From Phylloscopus collybita (taxonomy: Eukaryota > Chordata > Aves > Passeriformes > Phylloscopidae): DNA of 64,000 bases. The notes under the pieces were generated by a model. That model searched no databases. It was given only the letters and a program-made list of their open reading frames with translations, and was not told the origin of the DNA. This document shows, piece by piece, positions 1 through 12,900 of this stretch. Position numbers and translations under genes: made by a program. How positions within the stretch are numbered: position 1 is the first letter of the stretch; each line of letters begins with the position of its first letter. The stretch covers positions 8,280,001 through 8,344,000 of the forward strand of contig JAJNNQ010000003.1 of NCBI GenBank assembly GCA_027886175.1. The letters run 5' to 3'.

Positions 1-3000
1 AATGGTGTTCTCAAAAGCATCTGTGACAGGAAGTACAATTTGTGTCTTCAAGGTGAAATAGTGACCAGAGAACCAGTACAAAGTGAATTCCTGCATCACC
101 TCTGCAACTGACAGTCTCTTTAACAAACAGGTGGACTGGGGTCCAACAGTTATAAAAGAGGAGACACATGACCAGCACAAATGAGTGAAAGGACAGCAGC
201 ATTCCACAGAAAAACTGTAAGTCTGAGAAGGACAGAGAACAGCGAAATGAATCAAACAGAAATATTGATGTTATTTAAGGAAGACAATTGCTGAGTGAAG
301 AGTGCAGTGTTCTATTTCATTACAGCATCCTTACCCATTTTTAACATATTTTCCTTGCAGCATTTCAAATCATTTTGTAGGTGATAATTTATGGTTTTGA
401 TCCTAATCCATACAGCAGCTAAATGGGGGCCAGGGAGACCAGAAATTAATTTCACTCTTGATGAATGCAACAGAATTTTGAGGGGGGAATCCCTTTAGTT
501 ATTACCTCTATCCAATAGGAGCAATATCTTCTGGTAAAGGGGTGATAATGTTCATTGTTTCCTGCTTAAAGATACCCAGTCTGATGAGGGGTGCTGTGCA
601 GCAGTACTTTGTTTTTAACCTGTGAGGAGCAAGTCAGTTCTATGCTGCAGATAGTTCTTGCACCTTGAAATCTCCCCTGCCTCTGCAGCCACAGGGGATG
701 CTGACATGAGGGCATCTGTCAGTGAGGAAGGCAAGGCATAAACCCCACACTTTGGGAAATTCTGGTGCTGGGTGCCAGGATGGTTCTAAACATAGTGCCA
801 GGGGTCACTGGCAAAAAAAAAAAAAAAAATATTCTGCAAACAGCAAAACTACTTCTGCTGCCTCTGAATTGTTTCTTCCAACCTCTCTGTTCCAGTCTCT
901 TCTTCTGCTGGGAGTGCCATGGGAGTAGCTCTAATATTTCACCAATTCCATCACTGACCTGTTCACCAGCTCCTCCTAGCAAGTTTTTGTACAAAACAAC
1001 ACAATGCTATGAAAGGATTCCTCAGCCCTCACCTCTCTCCTGCCTGTCCTGCAGCAGAGGTACCTGGCTCCTTGTGTCCCCCTAAGGCAAATGGTCAGGT
1101 AAAGGGGAAAGCTGGCAATGGAAGCTGGTGATCTTCCAGTGGCTGAGGAACAGCATCCCAATTTAACTCCTTGGTATTGTTTATTAAACAGTAATTTATG
1201 AATCTGCTGCAACATATTGGTGGAAATTCTGCTTGTCTGAAATGAAACACTGCACCTGAAATGCTATTAATGCACAGTCTAGCTTCCCCTGTACTCTTCA
1301 TGCACATGGCTCCTGCTTCTCTCATTAGGAGCAGAAACTAACAAGGGAAGAGGGATGCAAGTGGCCAGACTGCAGGTGAAGGTGAAAAGTAGCCCCTTGG
1401 CTCCCTGCTGCTGCTCCCTAGGGGGGGAGGCAGAGCCAGGCAGAAAATCCAGATCCAGGTGACAGTCTAGAGCTTTACTTCCCAAAACAAGCAGACAACT
1501 GGGGGTTTAATTTAGGCCCATGCCTAGGTGGATATGAGTGCAGGGGACAGAACAAGCTGTCATTATGCCAATTATGCAGATAAACTGACCCCAACCCCCT
1601 AACGGACTCCAGTGTCCTCCACCAGCTGTGATGAGATGTGAATTCAGTGAATAATATCAATGGAGGTTTTCATGCAGGATGGAAATATTCCTACCTTCAA
1701 ACCCCAGGGGAGTTGGGTCACTCTTTATTTCATGTCTCTTGACTTTAACTGCAGGAACAAGGGGACCTGTGTGAAGTTTACAGAGTCATAAGGCTGTAAA
1801 TATTGTTAAAGGAGTAACTTCCTTTCCTACCACCTGAAAACACAAACTACCCAACATTTTTTTAATTTCACCCAGAAGAATGACCAACCCCTAGGTTTTG
1901 GTGGGGAAGGTACACACTTCTGCAAAGTGGATAGGGAACAGACCCCTTTTGTCAAACGAAATTGAGACATCACAGCAAAAGAATCTGCTTCCCTTCAGGT
2001 CTCACAGATGTTCCCTCTCACTCTTGCCCAGGAGATGGCACTAGGGCAGCCAGACCTGCAGTGCCAGCCTTCACACGCAAGGCTGGCAGGGCACAGCCCA
2101 CAAAGCCAACACTTCTGACCCCCAGAAATGGGGGACACCAGCCACAGGTCCATGTGCAGCACCTCTCCTGTGCCCCGACTGCACATGTGGGGGGAGCTGA
2201 ACTCTCAGGAGTGAGGATCAGACACAGCAGCAGCTGCAGCCTCAGAAGTGATGATCACACCTGGCTAGATCTGCATTTGGGCTGATGCTGAGACAAGAGT
2301 CAGGTTCTTTTGTCATCTCAAATATTTTCTTAAAGCAAATGCTGTAAATAAAACATGTAATTGAAAAGCACTGATTTTGTTTTTCTAGCTTTGAAAATCA
2401 TTGCAGAAGTAGCTTTCTCAGTATCCCCAAAAACTGCCAACAGTCTTTTGGCAGACAGGATTCTAGGATAGGACTTTTTTTCTAGGATATGAAACTGTAA
2501 CAAATTTTAACTTTCAATGCAATTCCCACATGCTGTCTTTGATAACCCACACTAAAGAACTACCCTTGGTTGCCCATTTCCTTTGTACATATGTGCTTCA
2601 TTCTGTTCCCCAGCTTTGAAAATAATTATTAGGAAATAAGCCAGCCTTCCCATAATTTAGCAAGTGATCATGTATTTCTGAGTTGTGGCTGTGGGCGAAA
2701 AGCTGTAATAACCTTTTCTCCTGGGCTATGCTCATGATTCCCATGTGAGGATGTTCCAGTGCTGTGGTCTAAAGGTGCTGTCAAAGAAACATTTGTAGGT
2801 AGTGAGACTATCACATCCTTCCTCTGCCCATCAAACCCACCATGCCCTCATTCCCTGACAGCCTCATTGCAGCCAAGGATGTGGCTCATGTCCTTCACAG
2901 CTGTTGGGAAGGCAACAGATACTGAGCAACTTTCTTCTTGTCAAGTATAGAGCAAAGATTTTTATACTAATTTATTCTGCCATTTTTCCTTCTATTTTGA

Positions 3001-3893
3001 TTTGTGAATTGCCTTGGAAATCTTAACCTTGCAAATCAGTTCCTCCAGTCCATTCCAGGAACTGCCAAAAGGCAGTATATTCAGAATTCCATGTAAGACC
3101 ATATGTTCTGTTGTCAAAATTGTTGCTGACATGTAGGAATATGTGCCCACAATGCTACTGATTTTCAACACAATCAACTTGTCTAAATGCATGGGTTGCT
3201 TTTGAGTTTAAATCTAGGCACTAGTCCAGTAACTTATATTTTGTAGAAGTGCCTTTTTAAAGCTAAATAAAGCACATAAATAAAACTTCCATAAGTTCCT
3301 ACACAAACTGCATGGAGTTCAGTGCATTCAGCACACAGCTCCCTTACACAGGAAAATCTCCCTGCAAACATAGTTTCTAATCATATCAGTGATATTGCTA
3401 AACATGATTAAAACTGGCATCTATTGCTCCTCTGGTTTTGGCTTGATTTCAGGCTTTCTTTATGTCTGATACCTGCTATGCAACGAGGAGATTCCTTTTT
3501 GAAAGCAAAAATCCTAAAGACCTTTAAGAAAACAGAGAAATAATTTCAACTAAACATCAGTTAATCCAAGCCAGGGAGAAGTTGGAAACCTAACCCCACA
3601 TCAGCCAAAAATTAATCCAATTTCCATGGACACCAGCAACACTTTTTGAAGCCTACAATGGAGAAACTGGGAAGAGCCACTCTCTGTGCTGTCAGCACAC
3701 CTCAATACACATTCAAAATGTCCTGGCCTGCCTCCCTGCAGGTGTTGCACTGGTGCTACCTCTTCTTCTACTGGAACCTCCTGCCTTTGTGAAAACTGAG
3801 CCTGAGGTACTCACCCTGTGAGCAGCATTTGGCAGTGAATGTGTCAGGCAGCAGGCAGGGAGAGAGGGAGCTAAGCAAGCAGCATGACAGTAC
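1..3893. other. Downstream intron or 3' flank, no confident gene
   Basis: I see no recognisable coding exon in this stretch. It holds an A17 run at 813-829 and a moderately GC-rich patch near 2000-2280 without a usable frame. A 29-nt terminal-exon candidate at 503-531 (minus) is discussed under findings. Confidence 0.5.
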
Positions 3894-3983
3894 CTTTGGT
3901 CACAGCAGAAGCATTAACTGTGGTGCTGATGGAGGAGGCTAGGGAAAAGCGACGGGTAACTTCTCTGTCCTTAGACTCTGGAT
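3894..3983 (-). CDS. MCF2L2: MCF2L2-like exon: basic/Ser-rich tail, last exon identified
   Basis: The exon is 90 nt, with a gttctcccag acceptor and a gtactg donor, and is phase 1 at both ends. Joined to the previous exon it reads RQKRDPESKDREVTRRF followed by SLASSISTTVNASAVTK. RRFSLASS has the look of a basophilic kinase site (inference). It lies 6.5 kb from the previous exon, so a small exon between them could have been missed. If the donor were ignored, the frame would run GTVMLLA and stop at 3873-3871, giving an alternative C-terminus. I found no exon for an SH3 domain such as MCF2L carries. Confidence 0.72.
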
Positions 3984-6900
3984 CTGGGAGAACAGACAGA
4001 TGCAATGCAGGGCAGGGTTAGAGGTTAATAAGCACTGAGGGTAAAAGATGCTCAAAGCAAAGCAGCTGGAAAAGGGTAAAGAAGAGAAAGGTTGCTCCAC
4101 TAAAACAGACAGGAAAAATACCCTCAACAAGGTGAAAAGCACAGAAAGTGTTATTGTGAACATGTTTTTAAAGCAATTCCAATTGCACCAATTTTAACAC
4201 TTCAGAAAAGAGACTTATGCCAATTAATATTTTAGCAACCAGCTAGTGTCCAAGTACAGCTATAAAACACAGAGAAATGAGCATGATGGCTGGAATGAGG
4301 TGTGTGTCTACAGATGAGGTTTGGATCATTTTAGACACTGAACTTCTTGTTCTGTGATGACTGACCTGAAATATACTAAAAAACAAACATGAATGGTTTG
4401 GAGTCACATTTGTCATTTCTAAAATTTAACTGTGTGAATGCCTGAAAACATTCTCTGAGCTTCCATCTTTACCAATGCAAACCAGCTTGGAGAAAGTGAA
4501 GACTGTGTGGTAGGGTTTTGTTTCCTTATTTAGCATCCAGACTTTTCTCTAAGTATGCTCAGGAGAAAAGACACAGCTTCCCCACATTTCACTATGAGGT
4601 GTGCTGAAGTTGTGCCCACCCCAAGGAATATGAATTGGGAAGCTAGTGCTGACCCAGGAGTGGGGAGATGAAGGGTGCTTTCAGTGTGGACTTGGATACA
4701 CTTTGGTGCCAGCTCTGGGATGGCTGCCCCAGGGATCTCTGCACTGATGGAGTGCAGGATGCTAAAGATTCTTCTCCAGATATCAGAGCATTTCTTTGGC
4801 TAAAACACCAAAATGATTATATACAACATTTTCCAGCCTGTCGTATCCAGCCTAGGCAGACAGTTCAGCATTTCTCTGAGCATCCATGCTTCACTGCCAG
4901 TTGATACCCAATCTTGTTTTCAGCCTAGTTACTTGGGGTATTATATTGTTTAGACCTTCCTTTTTATGTGCTCTGGAAAGGAGCAGACACAGCAGATCTG
5001 AACCAAAGTACACTCAGCTCAACACACCATCCTTCCCCGTGGCCAGTAACAAAAACCTTCAGACAAAGTGTTCAGGAGCAGGACAAGCTGATTGCAGACA
5101 CCTCCGTTTGCTTCTCCCAGCTTCCAATCCGCCCCAGCAGCCAGCCCCTGCAGGGCTGACAGGCTTTGCCCGCGGGAATGACCACACCCTGCCGGCCACC
5201 CAGCCTGCCTGCCAGCGGTTCCCTCTGGCCAGGAGCAGGTCAGCAGCAGATCAGCACCACGAAGTGAAACGGGACATTGTGTAAGAGCTGTTCCACAGGA
5301 ATCTCAAGCAACCAGACCCAGCAAGGCTTTGAATTCAGAGCAACCTACAGCTGAGGGGTTACGAGCTCTTCCGAGCTGTGCTTCGCTGCCTGGAACACTG
5401 AATACAAGGCAAGACATTTCATATGACAAGAAAAACTCAGATAAAAAAGAGGCCCCAAACAAAATTGTAGATCTAAACTTGCAAAAATTACAGCATTATT
5501 TCTGAAATCTGTGTTTTGTCACTGATTTTCCTGAGTCACAAGATCAAAAACCCATTTATTTTTATATTCAGACATTGAACTTTGTTTGTCCATCTTGGAT
5601 CTCACTACTATATGCAGCTTTAATCTTATAGCCAGAATCTTACAGCAGTGCCGACTCTTGATGCATTCTTGTCTACTTTATCACATTATAATTTAATGTT
5701 TCTGTATTTTTGCTTTTATGCTTTCATCTTGGTTCTTCCTCCTTTGATGCTCACCCTCTCCATCACTGCATACTAACCCTTTGTCTCACAGAGGAAATAC
5801 TATTTATCAGAACAGGAGAAAAGCCATGCAAAAACAATAAAGGGAGTAATTACAGTATCTTTTCAGAAAGTGATTGTAAGTAGTCATTCATTTAATTTCT
5901 ATTCACATTTCTTTCTTTCCTCTAAAGTCTCTTCCTTGTACATCTATCACAGGAACTCACAATGCTCTCTGTTCATGGATATCGACCAAACATTTATGCA
6001 CAAGTACTCAAAACTCAGCATTTTACAATTAAGTGGAATAAAACCCCAGATCTCCAGAATTCTGGTTCCCCACTAGGCCACAGCTGAACAATATTTGAAA
6101 AAAACCCAGAGACATCCAACCAATGAATGATTTCACGCATGAAAATCTCATGTCACACAACAGATATGATATTTTTTCTTCACGCCTGTAAGCTGCCGAA
6201 AGAAGTTCAGTTGATCATTTAAAACCAGTTCACACTGTGACCCTTGAGAGAAACTGGAAACAAATGTTATTTGCCCTGTGCACCAGTAAAATACCCAACC
6301 AGCCAACGCAGAGGTTGCCTTGCCAGTGCTGCTGTGGGAGCAATTTTTGGTGCCGGTGTCTCTGAGCAGAGGAGCCACTTGTGTGCACCACAAAGGAGCA
6401 TTTGGGTGAGATGCGGCAGCACTTCAGGAAACGGTGATGGATGGCACCATGGGATGGAGAGAACATTGTGGGAGTGCAGGAGACAGATGGCCTGAGACCA
6501 AATGCTGCATGGGTGATTTTACCTTTGGGTGGAGCTCTGCGGTTGGAAAGACCTTGCAATGTGAATCGCTTTCTAGCAAGCGCTGTGCGCTCAAGGTTAA
6601 GGCTGCTGGAAGCATCAACTAGGAGAGAGAGGGAGAGGGAAGAGAAATAAGGAAGGAAGGATCAGCTGTTCAGCTTATGGGAAAGGAAAGGTTAGCACTG
6701 GATGACAACTAAAAAGAAATAAATAAATAAATTTTGATTCAGTTCAAGCCTGAGCAAGAGCTAATCAATCAGAAAGGTGACATGAGGTCAGGGTGAGTAA
6801 ACCAGCTGAACCAAACAGAGCCTGTGGGTTGAGTTTGGCTCACTGAGTTTTAATGGAGAACAACAACAAAACAAAACCAAAGAATAACAGGTGAAGGGAG

Positions 6901-9900
6901 GCAGCTCTCATCAAAGGACAATACATTCTAGCAGCAAGCTAGTGCCTTCTATTACGGAAACACATAATTGGTTGGAACAGTGAGTTGTAGAGAGATATAA
7001 GAGAAGAAGCCTTGCAGTGCGGGGCATGCAAGTGTTGAGAGCAGTCCCACTTCTGCCATCCAGCACTGGCACTGAAGAGTCTGCCCTCACCAGTCCTGTG
7101 GCTGGTACACCTTCAGCCTTACCTGAAGCCTTTCTAAAGCCTCTGAAGCCAGCTGAGAGTTCATGCAACTGATCTCCTGATTTGCTGGAATGTAAGGATG
7201 CCATGCCAGCAAAGCTCACATGCCAGGCTCCTGCATGAATAATGAGCCATGCTGTCTGACAGCTGCCTCTGCTGACATCACTCACAGATGGATCGAGGTT
7301 CTGAGGCTCTGGGCTTGAAAGATACTCAGTTATTCACATTGCAGGAAACAGGTGGACCTAGATCAAACCCCCAGATCCACAATTCCTGCCAAATCCTCCA
7401 TCTGCTCATTTCATGGTGTGGGTGGATAACACCCAGAAGGTTTATGGCAAAGGAGCAGGAGAAAAATCATGTGTTGGGTACCTGGTTTTGAGCCTTGGGA
7501 TTTAACCAATAGATTTTCCTCCTCTATTTCATACACTGTCACACGAAAATCTTTAGAGAGACAAATGCAGACCAAAAGTACAAAGGGAGACTGAATCCAC
7601 GCTGACAGACAGGCAACAGACAGACAAGCTGTGCTTCCAAAGGAAAGTGCATCCCATCACTTCCTGATTTGCAGCCAAGATAATCCAGGATCTGAGGAGC
7701 CTGCATGCATAGGTGGGTGTGAGATGAACAGATTTTAACAACACAGAAGAATTATGTCACTGTGGTTCAGCTCCTTCTACCCAGTGCTCAGTGCCAGCTC
7801 TGGGCCAGGCAGGTGCAGCTGGTGAGGAGCTGCTCCTGAGCAGTGGCTTCAGCTGTGGGGCTGCCTTTGGCTTTCAGACAGTCTGTGTTGGCCATTCCCT
7901 GCCATGGCTGCTCCCACTGCCAGGCAATCTTTGTACAGATACTGTGGCTGATGAAGAATTAAAAAACTGAGATGTGAAATATATTTACTTTCTGTTTTCT
8001 TAGAGCAAGAAAATCCACAGCATTTAATTATCAGAGAGTCCCACAGGGAGTACAGCAGTGCATGTGTAGAGGGGTGGGTTAGTTCTTCAGCTCTGCAATT
8101 GAATCACTTCACTGAGGGACCCCTTTGCATTTCACAAATACCCACATCCTCTCAGCACCAGCAAAGCATTAGACACTGGTCTCTAAAGTCATGTGTCTCC
8201 ACCTGAGTTCTTCCAGACCTTTTCCTTCATTCTGCAGGTATACCAAATAACCCTGGAAACGATTTCTAAACATAATGAGAACCAGGTCCTGAAAGGCAAG
8301 AGGTCAGGAAGAGCCTGCAATGCATACTTGTGACAAAGAAAGCCAACAGTATCCTGGGCTGCATCAGGCAGAGCTGTGCCAGCAGGTCCAGGGAGATGAT
8401 GATTCCCCGAGAGACACTCCTGCAGTGCTGTCCTGCCCTGGGCTCCTCAGGACATGGGCATTCTGGAGTAAATCCACTGAAAGGCCATGAAGATCCCTGA
8501 GGGGTTGTGGTAGCTGGCATGAGGAGAGTGAAAGAGCTGTGATTGCACAGCCTGGAGAAGAAAAGGCTCAGGAGGATCACAGAAAATAAAGACGACGGAG
8601 CCAATTACTTCTCAGTGGAGCCCAGTGAAAGGATGAGAGAGGCAACGGGCACAAATTGAAACATGGGAAATTCCATTTAAAAATGTGAAAACCCCTTTTT
8701 ACTGTGAAAGGGGCTAAACCTAGGACAGTGTCCCCATGGAAATGTCACCATCCTTGGAGTTGTTCAGAACCCAAATGGACATGGCTGTGAGCATCTTGCT
8801 GCAGCTGACCCTGCTTTGAGCAGGGCAGTCAGACAAGGGGGTCCCCACAGGTTCCTGCAGGATTTGCTCCCATTTTATTTCAAGGCTGTGATTCCACCAG
8901 TGAGATCCACACAAAACACTGGTTTACATGTAGAAAACTCTGCCACAGGCACTGATCAATAAGAATAACGAAACCAAAACAGCTTGTCAATAGTACCCTC
9001 CCCTTCTGTACTGCAGAAACTCCCCAATATTTTTAAATAATCTGTGTTCACATTAACTACACCGATATTGGAAGCATTTACAGGCAGTAGGTGGCACAAA
9101 AGAGACAGTTTTGGCAGAGCCCCAGGCTCTGTGCCGGGTGTTGGGACACTTTTGAGTTCAGCCCCCTGCAGAGCCCCAGCCGTAGGTGCCTCACAGGGAC
9201 ACAAACTCGAGTTTTGGTGGGGCATCCAGAGCTGGAGAGCATTTTGCTGGCTCTGCACAGCGAGGTTTGCAACTCGGGATGCACAGGACACCCGAATCAC
9301 CAAACAAGAATGGACTCACTGCCCAGCCCCGCAGGAAGAACCACCCACCAGAGGATGAGGATGAGGATGCTCAGGGCTGAGCCCGTGGGATCCCAGCCAG
9401 AGCCCTGAGGAGCTGCTCATGGGAAAGCAGAAGACAGAAGAATGACAATCAGCACGGAATGTGATCCTAGTTCCCACACTATTAAGTAAGCTGGACAGTT
9501 AGAAAACATCAGTAATCTTCCTGGATTTTTTAAAGGGGTTTATAAATTTAAAAGGAAAAGCTACTTTCCCCCTTTTTTTTTTTAATTTAAAAAAAGTGTA
9601 AATATTCTGAAAATAAAATTTTACTGAAACAAATTTTTAAGATTGAGGTTCTTAATGAAGAATCCATAACTTTATTTTCCCAGCATGAAAACCTAATGCA
9701 ATGAAAAATCTTTTGGACAATAGCCTATTTTTCCAAGAGAGATATTCCATTTTCTTTTTTACTATCTTTATTTATAAAGGGGCTGTTACTCTATGCCTCA
9801 TTTGGGCATTAATCTCTTAAGACCTCACAATTTTCTTTTTTTATATTCCTAGAAAATTCTTTGTTCAACATTAAGAAATGCTGCCTAAAAGAGAAACTGC

Positions 9901-12900
9901 TGTCAAAAGATTTTCTGTTCCTGCTACTGCCAGATGAGATTCTGTTTCTTTATAGTGTTTATTTTAACCTCTGTTGTATAGAAGCTCTATTGTACTTATG
10001 GCTTCAAATAATGGAGGGACTTTCTGTGACTGCCTGTGGGTTTATTTACTGTACACCTGAGGAGAGCTGATATACACAGAAGAGGCAAAACTCTCTCTTT
10101 GACTTAAAGCAAAGAAATCCATTAGTAAAATCTGTAGGAAAAAAAAATAAATTAAATATGTCTAGAAATCAGCTTCACCAGGCTGAAGAAGGTTAAAACA
10201 CATATGCTATGGTCCCCTAAGTTGTATTTTTAAACAACACAAGTTGTATAAAGAGCACTATAAAGCATCAAAACTCAGACTTAAAAACTCTAAATGGGTA
10301 ATGCCCTTTGGTGCTCACAAATTTTCATGGTACAGTCATTCAGCTTTGTAGCATTGGTTTTTTGATGTTGGGTTAAAACAATGTAGATTGAAAGTATCCT
10401 CATCAAACTTCAGAAATACGTGCAAATATAAAAATATTACCCTTAGGAAGCAAAAGCTCTGTCAGAACTCCTACCTCTCTTTTGTCTGGCGCTGGGACTG
10501 GAATTCCTGTTTTTATTGTTAGATGCATCCACATTTGATGTCTCAGATTTGTTTTCATATATACTTGATGACTTCCTGCTATACCTTGGGACAAAGGAAA
10601 TACAAAAATAGTAACATCCCTGGTTAACATCTAATGAAGCACTGAGCACTAATCATTCTTTTTTATCCTCAGACATGGAAGCCCGAAGGAACAAAGGGCT
10701 GGTTTTAAAATGCTGTGTGCTATAAAAGCCTGCATCTGTGCAGGCATGTATGGTGGAAAAAACCCATCCTGCCTCCTCTCCACACCACACAGTGAGGGAT
10801 GTGCTTCATCAGAGCTGAGAAGGGAAAAATGTAGAAACAAGCTGGTTGTCTGCACAAGTTCTTTTTGCAAGTGCGATGGATTTGAAAGGTTGGAGTGGGA
10901 AGTCAGGTAAGAAAAGATAATCCAGGTTTTGCATCCTTTGCAGCATAAATACATTTGTCTCCAGGAGAGAAATGGATACTGGATGGTCAGGTAGAGGTCA
11001 TACCATGCACAGAGCAACATGTAAATTTATTGGCTTCCCCAGCTTCTGTTTTTTTCTGCTTTTTGGAACATGAATCCCAGTGGGAAATCCATATCTGCAA
11101 CTGGATCACAAATGGGAGGATCCACCTTGACAGACCTGCCCAGGTACTGGCCTTGGGTCTGTAATGGACACCCCTGTCCCAGGTTTGTAGGACATTCAAG
11201 CTGTAAGGTTTTATTGTGGTTCTTATTCTCATTATTTTACAAAAGTCTGGTGATTTAATTTGGGGTTTTGACTGTTATCTTTGGCAGACTGCTCCACACA
11301 AATCATTGTATCTACACATTTGAAATACTCTTTGCCAAAGTGCTTGTTGTTGACATGTATCAGCAATTAAACTGCTGCTTACAATTAACGTGTGAACTGC
11401 TGCACTAAACATTCAGAGGGCTTGTTCTGCTGTAAGGGAAGGTCCAAGATATCATCAAAAACTTAAAAACATTTTAAATACTAGAGAAAATACCTTTTCT
11501 AAATATAAGGCAGTCCAGGACCCATTGTTTTGCATTTGAACTTCTGACCTGTTTCTGATGGAACCTTAGCAAGGTCTCTGTTACCTCCTGTACTAAATCA
11601 GAATGTGATTTTGCAGCCTAATGTCAGGTACAAAATGGGGCTCAGAATAAACATGGGAACAAATCCAAAGCACACTCACATTTCCTTATTCTTTTTCCTC
11701 TCTTTCTTCCTATCTAGGCTGGGATAACTGTGAAACATGCAGCTGACAGAGTTAAAGATTTACAGCTGTGAGAAAGACACCAAGAAAATACACGAGCTTT
11801 TCTGAAACAGCATCTGCAGCCAAATTCCAAGAGTTTGTGTTTATCCATGTTCACAGGATATTTTTACATGGATGTATGACTGCATCAGTCATTTCCAACA
11901 AAGCAAATAGTTAAGCAACTAGAACAATGGACTATTTAAGTTTCATATATTTAAATAGATTAGAAAACAATACAAAGGGATAATTTCATTATCAGTGAAA
12001 TGCAGCAGCCATCCCTTGAGAGAGATACAGCAGCAATAGATACCAGAGGGCATCTCATTTTAGGATTAAACAGTGAACTTTGTGGAAGAATTTGGAGAGA
12101 CAGAATTGGAATAGATTGAACAGAACTTAGGGACAGTCAATAACTGCTTGTATTAATTAAGGACACTGGCTCTAAGCATCCCTTTTCCCAACATCTAAGC
12201 TCCAATCCCAAGTCAGGCCTGCCTGATCTCATGGAATTGCAGTCCCAAGTGATGCTGGTGGCATGTAAACAGTAAAGGGGGTAGTCTTTGTCATGAAACA
12301 GATGCAGCTTGGGGAGGGGAAAGCATCCTGCAAAAAAGATTTCCCCAATGTCACAGCAGAGGCTTGACATTCCCAACAAACAGTAGAGTCCCTGTCACAC
12401 ATGGGCAACCCAGGAGTAGGTGTCTCTTGGGTAGATACCATGTCAGTGATTAATTAGCCCCTGTCTACTGGCAGAGCACTGGTGGTGCTGCTGCTCTTTA
12501 GCAAATGCTGTCTCCAGTGGCCTCCAGCACCTCTCACAACTGGGGCTGCTGGTCATGTCAGCCCTGAGCACAGCCTGTGCCACGTGGTGGCGGTGGCAGT
12601 CCAGCCTCTTCCTTCCCCTCCTTATCTCCAGCCAGCATCCCAGAACAAAGAAAGGGCTCCCCAGTCTGAGGAACTCTGGATCCACCATTTCACATCAACT
12701 ACTGCAAAGCCAGCTTGGTGCTGCAATTCTGCTGCCCTTGCTCCTCCTGGGGACACATATTACAGATGATGGGACAGCCTGAGCTTTGTGCCATTCATCA
12801 CAGCCCAGAGCTCTGTTCTTTCATGAAGACTCACTGTATTCTTCCTGTTCCTATAATAACTCAGCATTTGGAGCAGGAGCATCTGACCTCTTCTGGCACA

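Noticed and set aside
3780..3860. Donor- and acceptor-like strings on the minus strand near CTCACAG/GTGAGT
   Set aside because: Spliced to the exon ending at 3894 it hits a stop at once, and no protein-like sequence follows.
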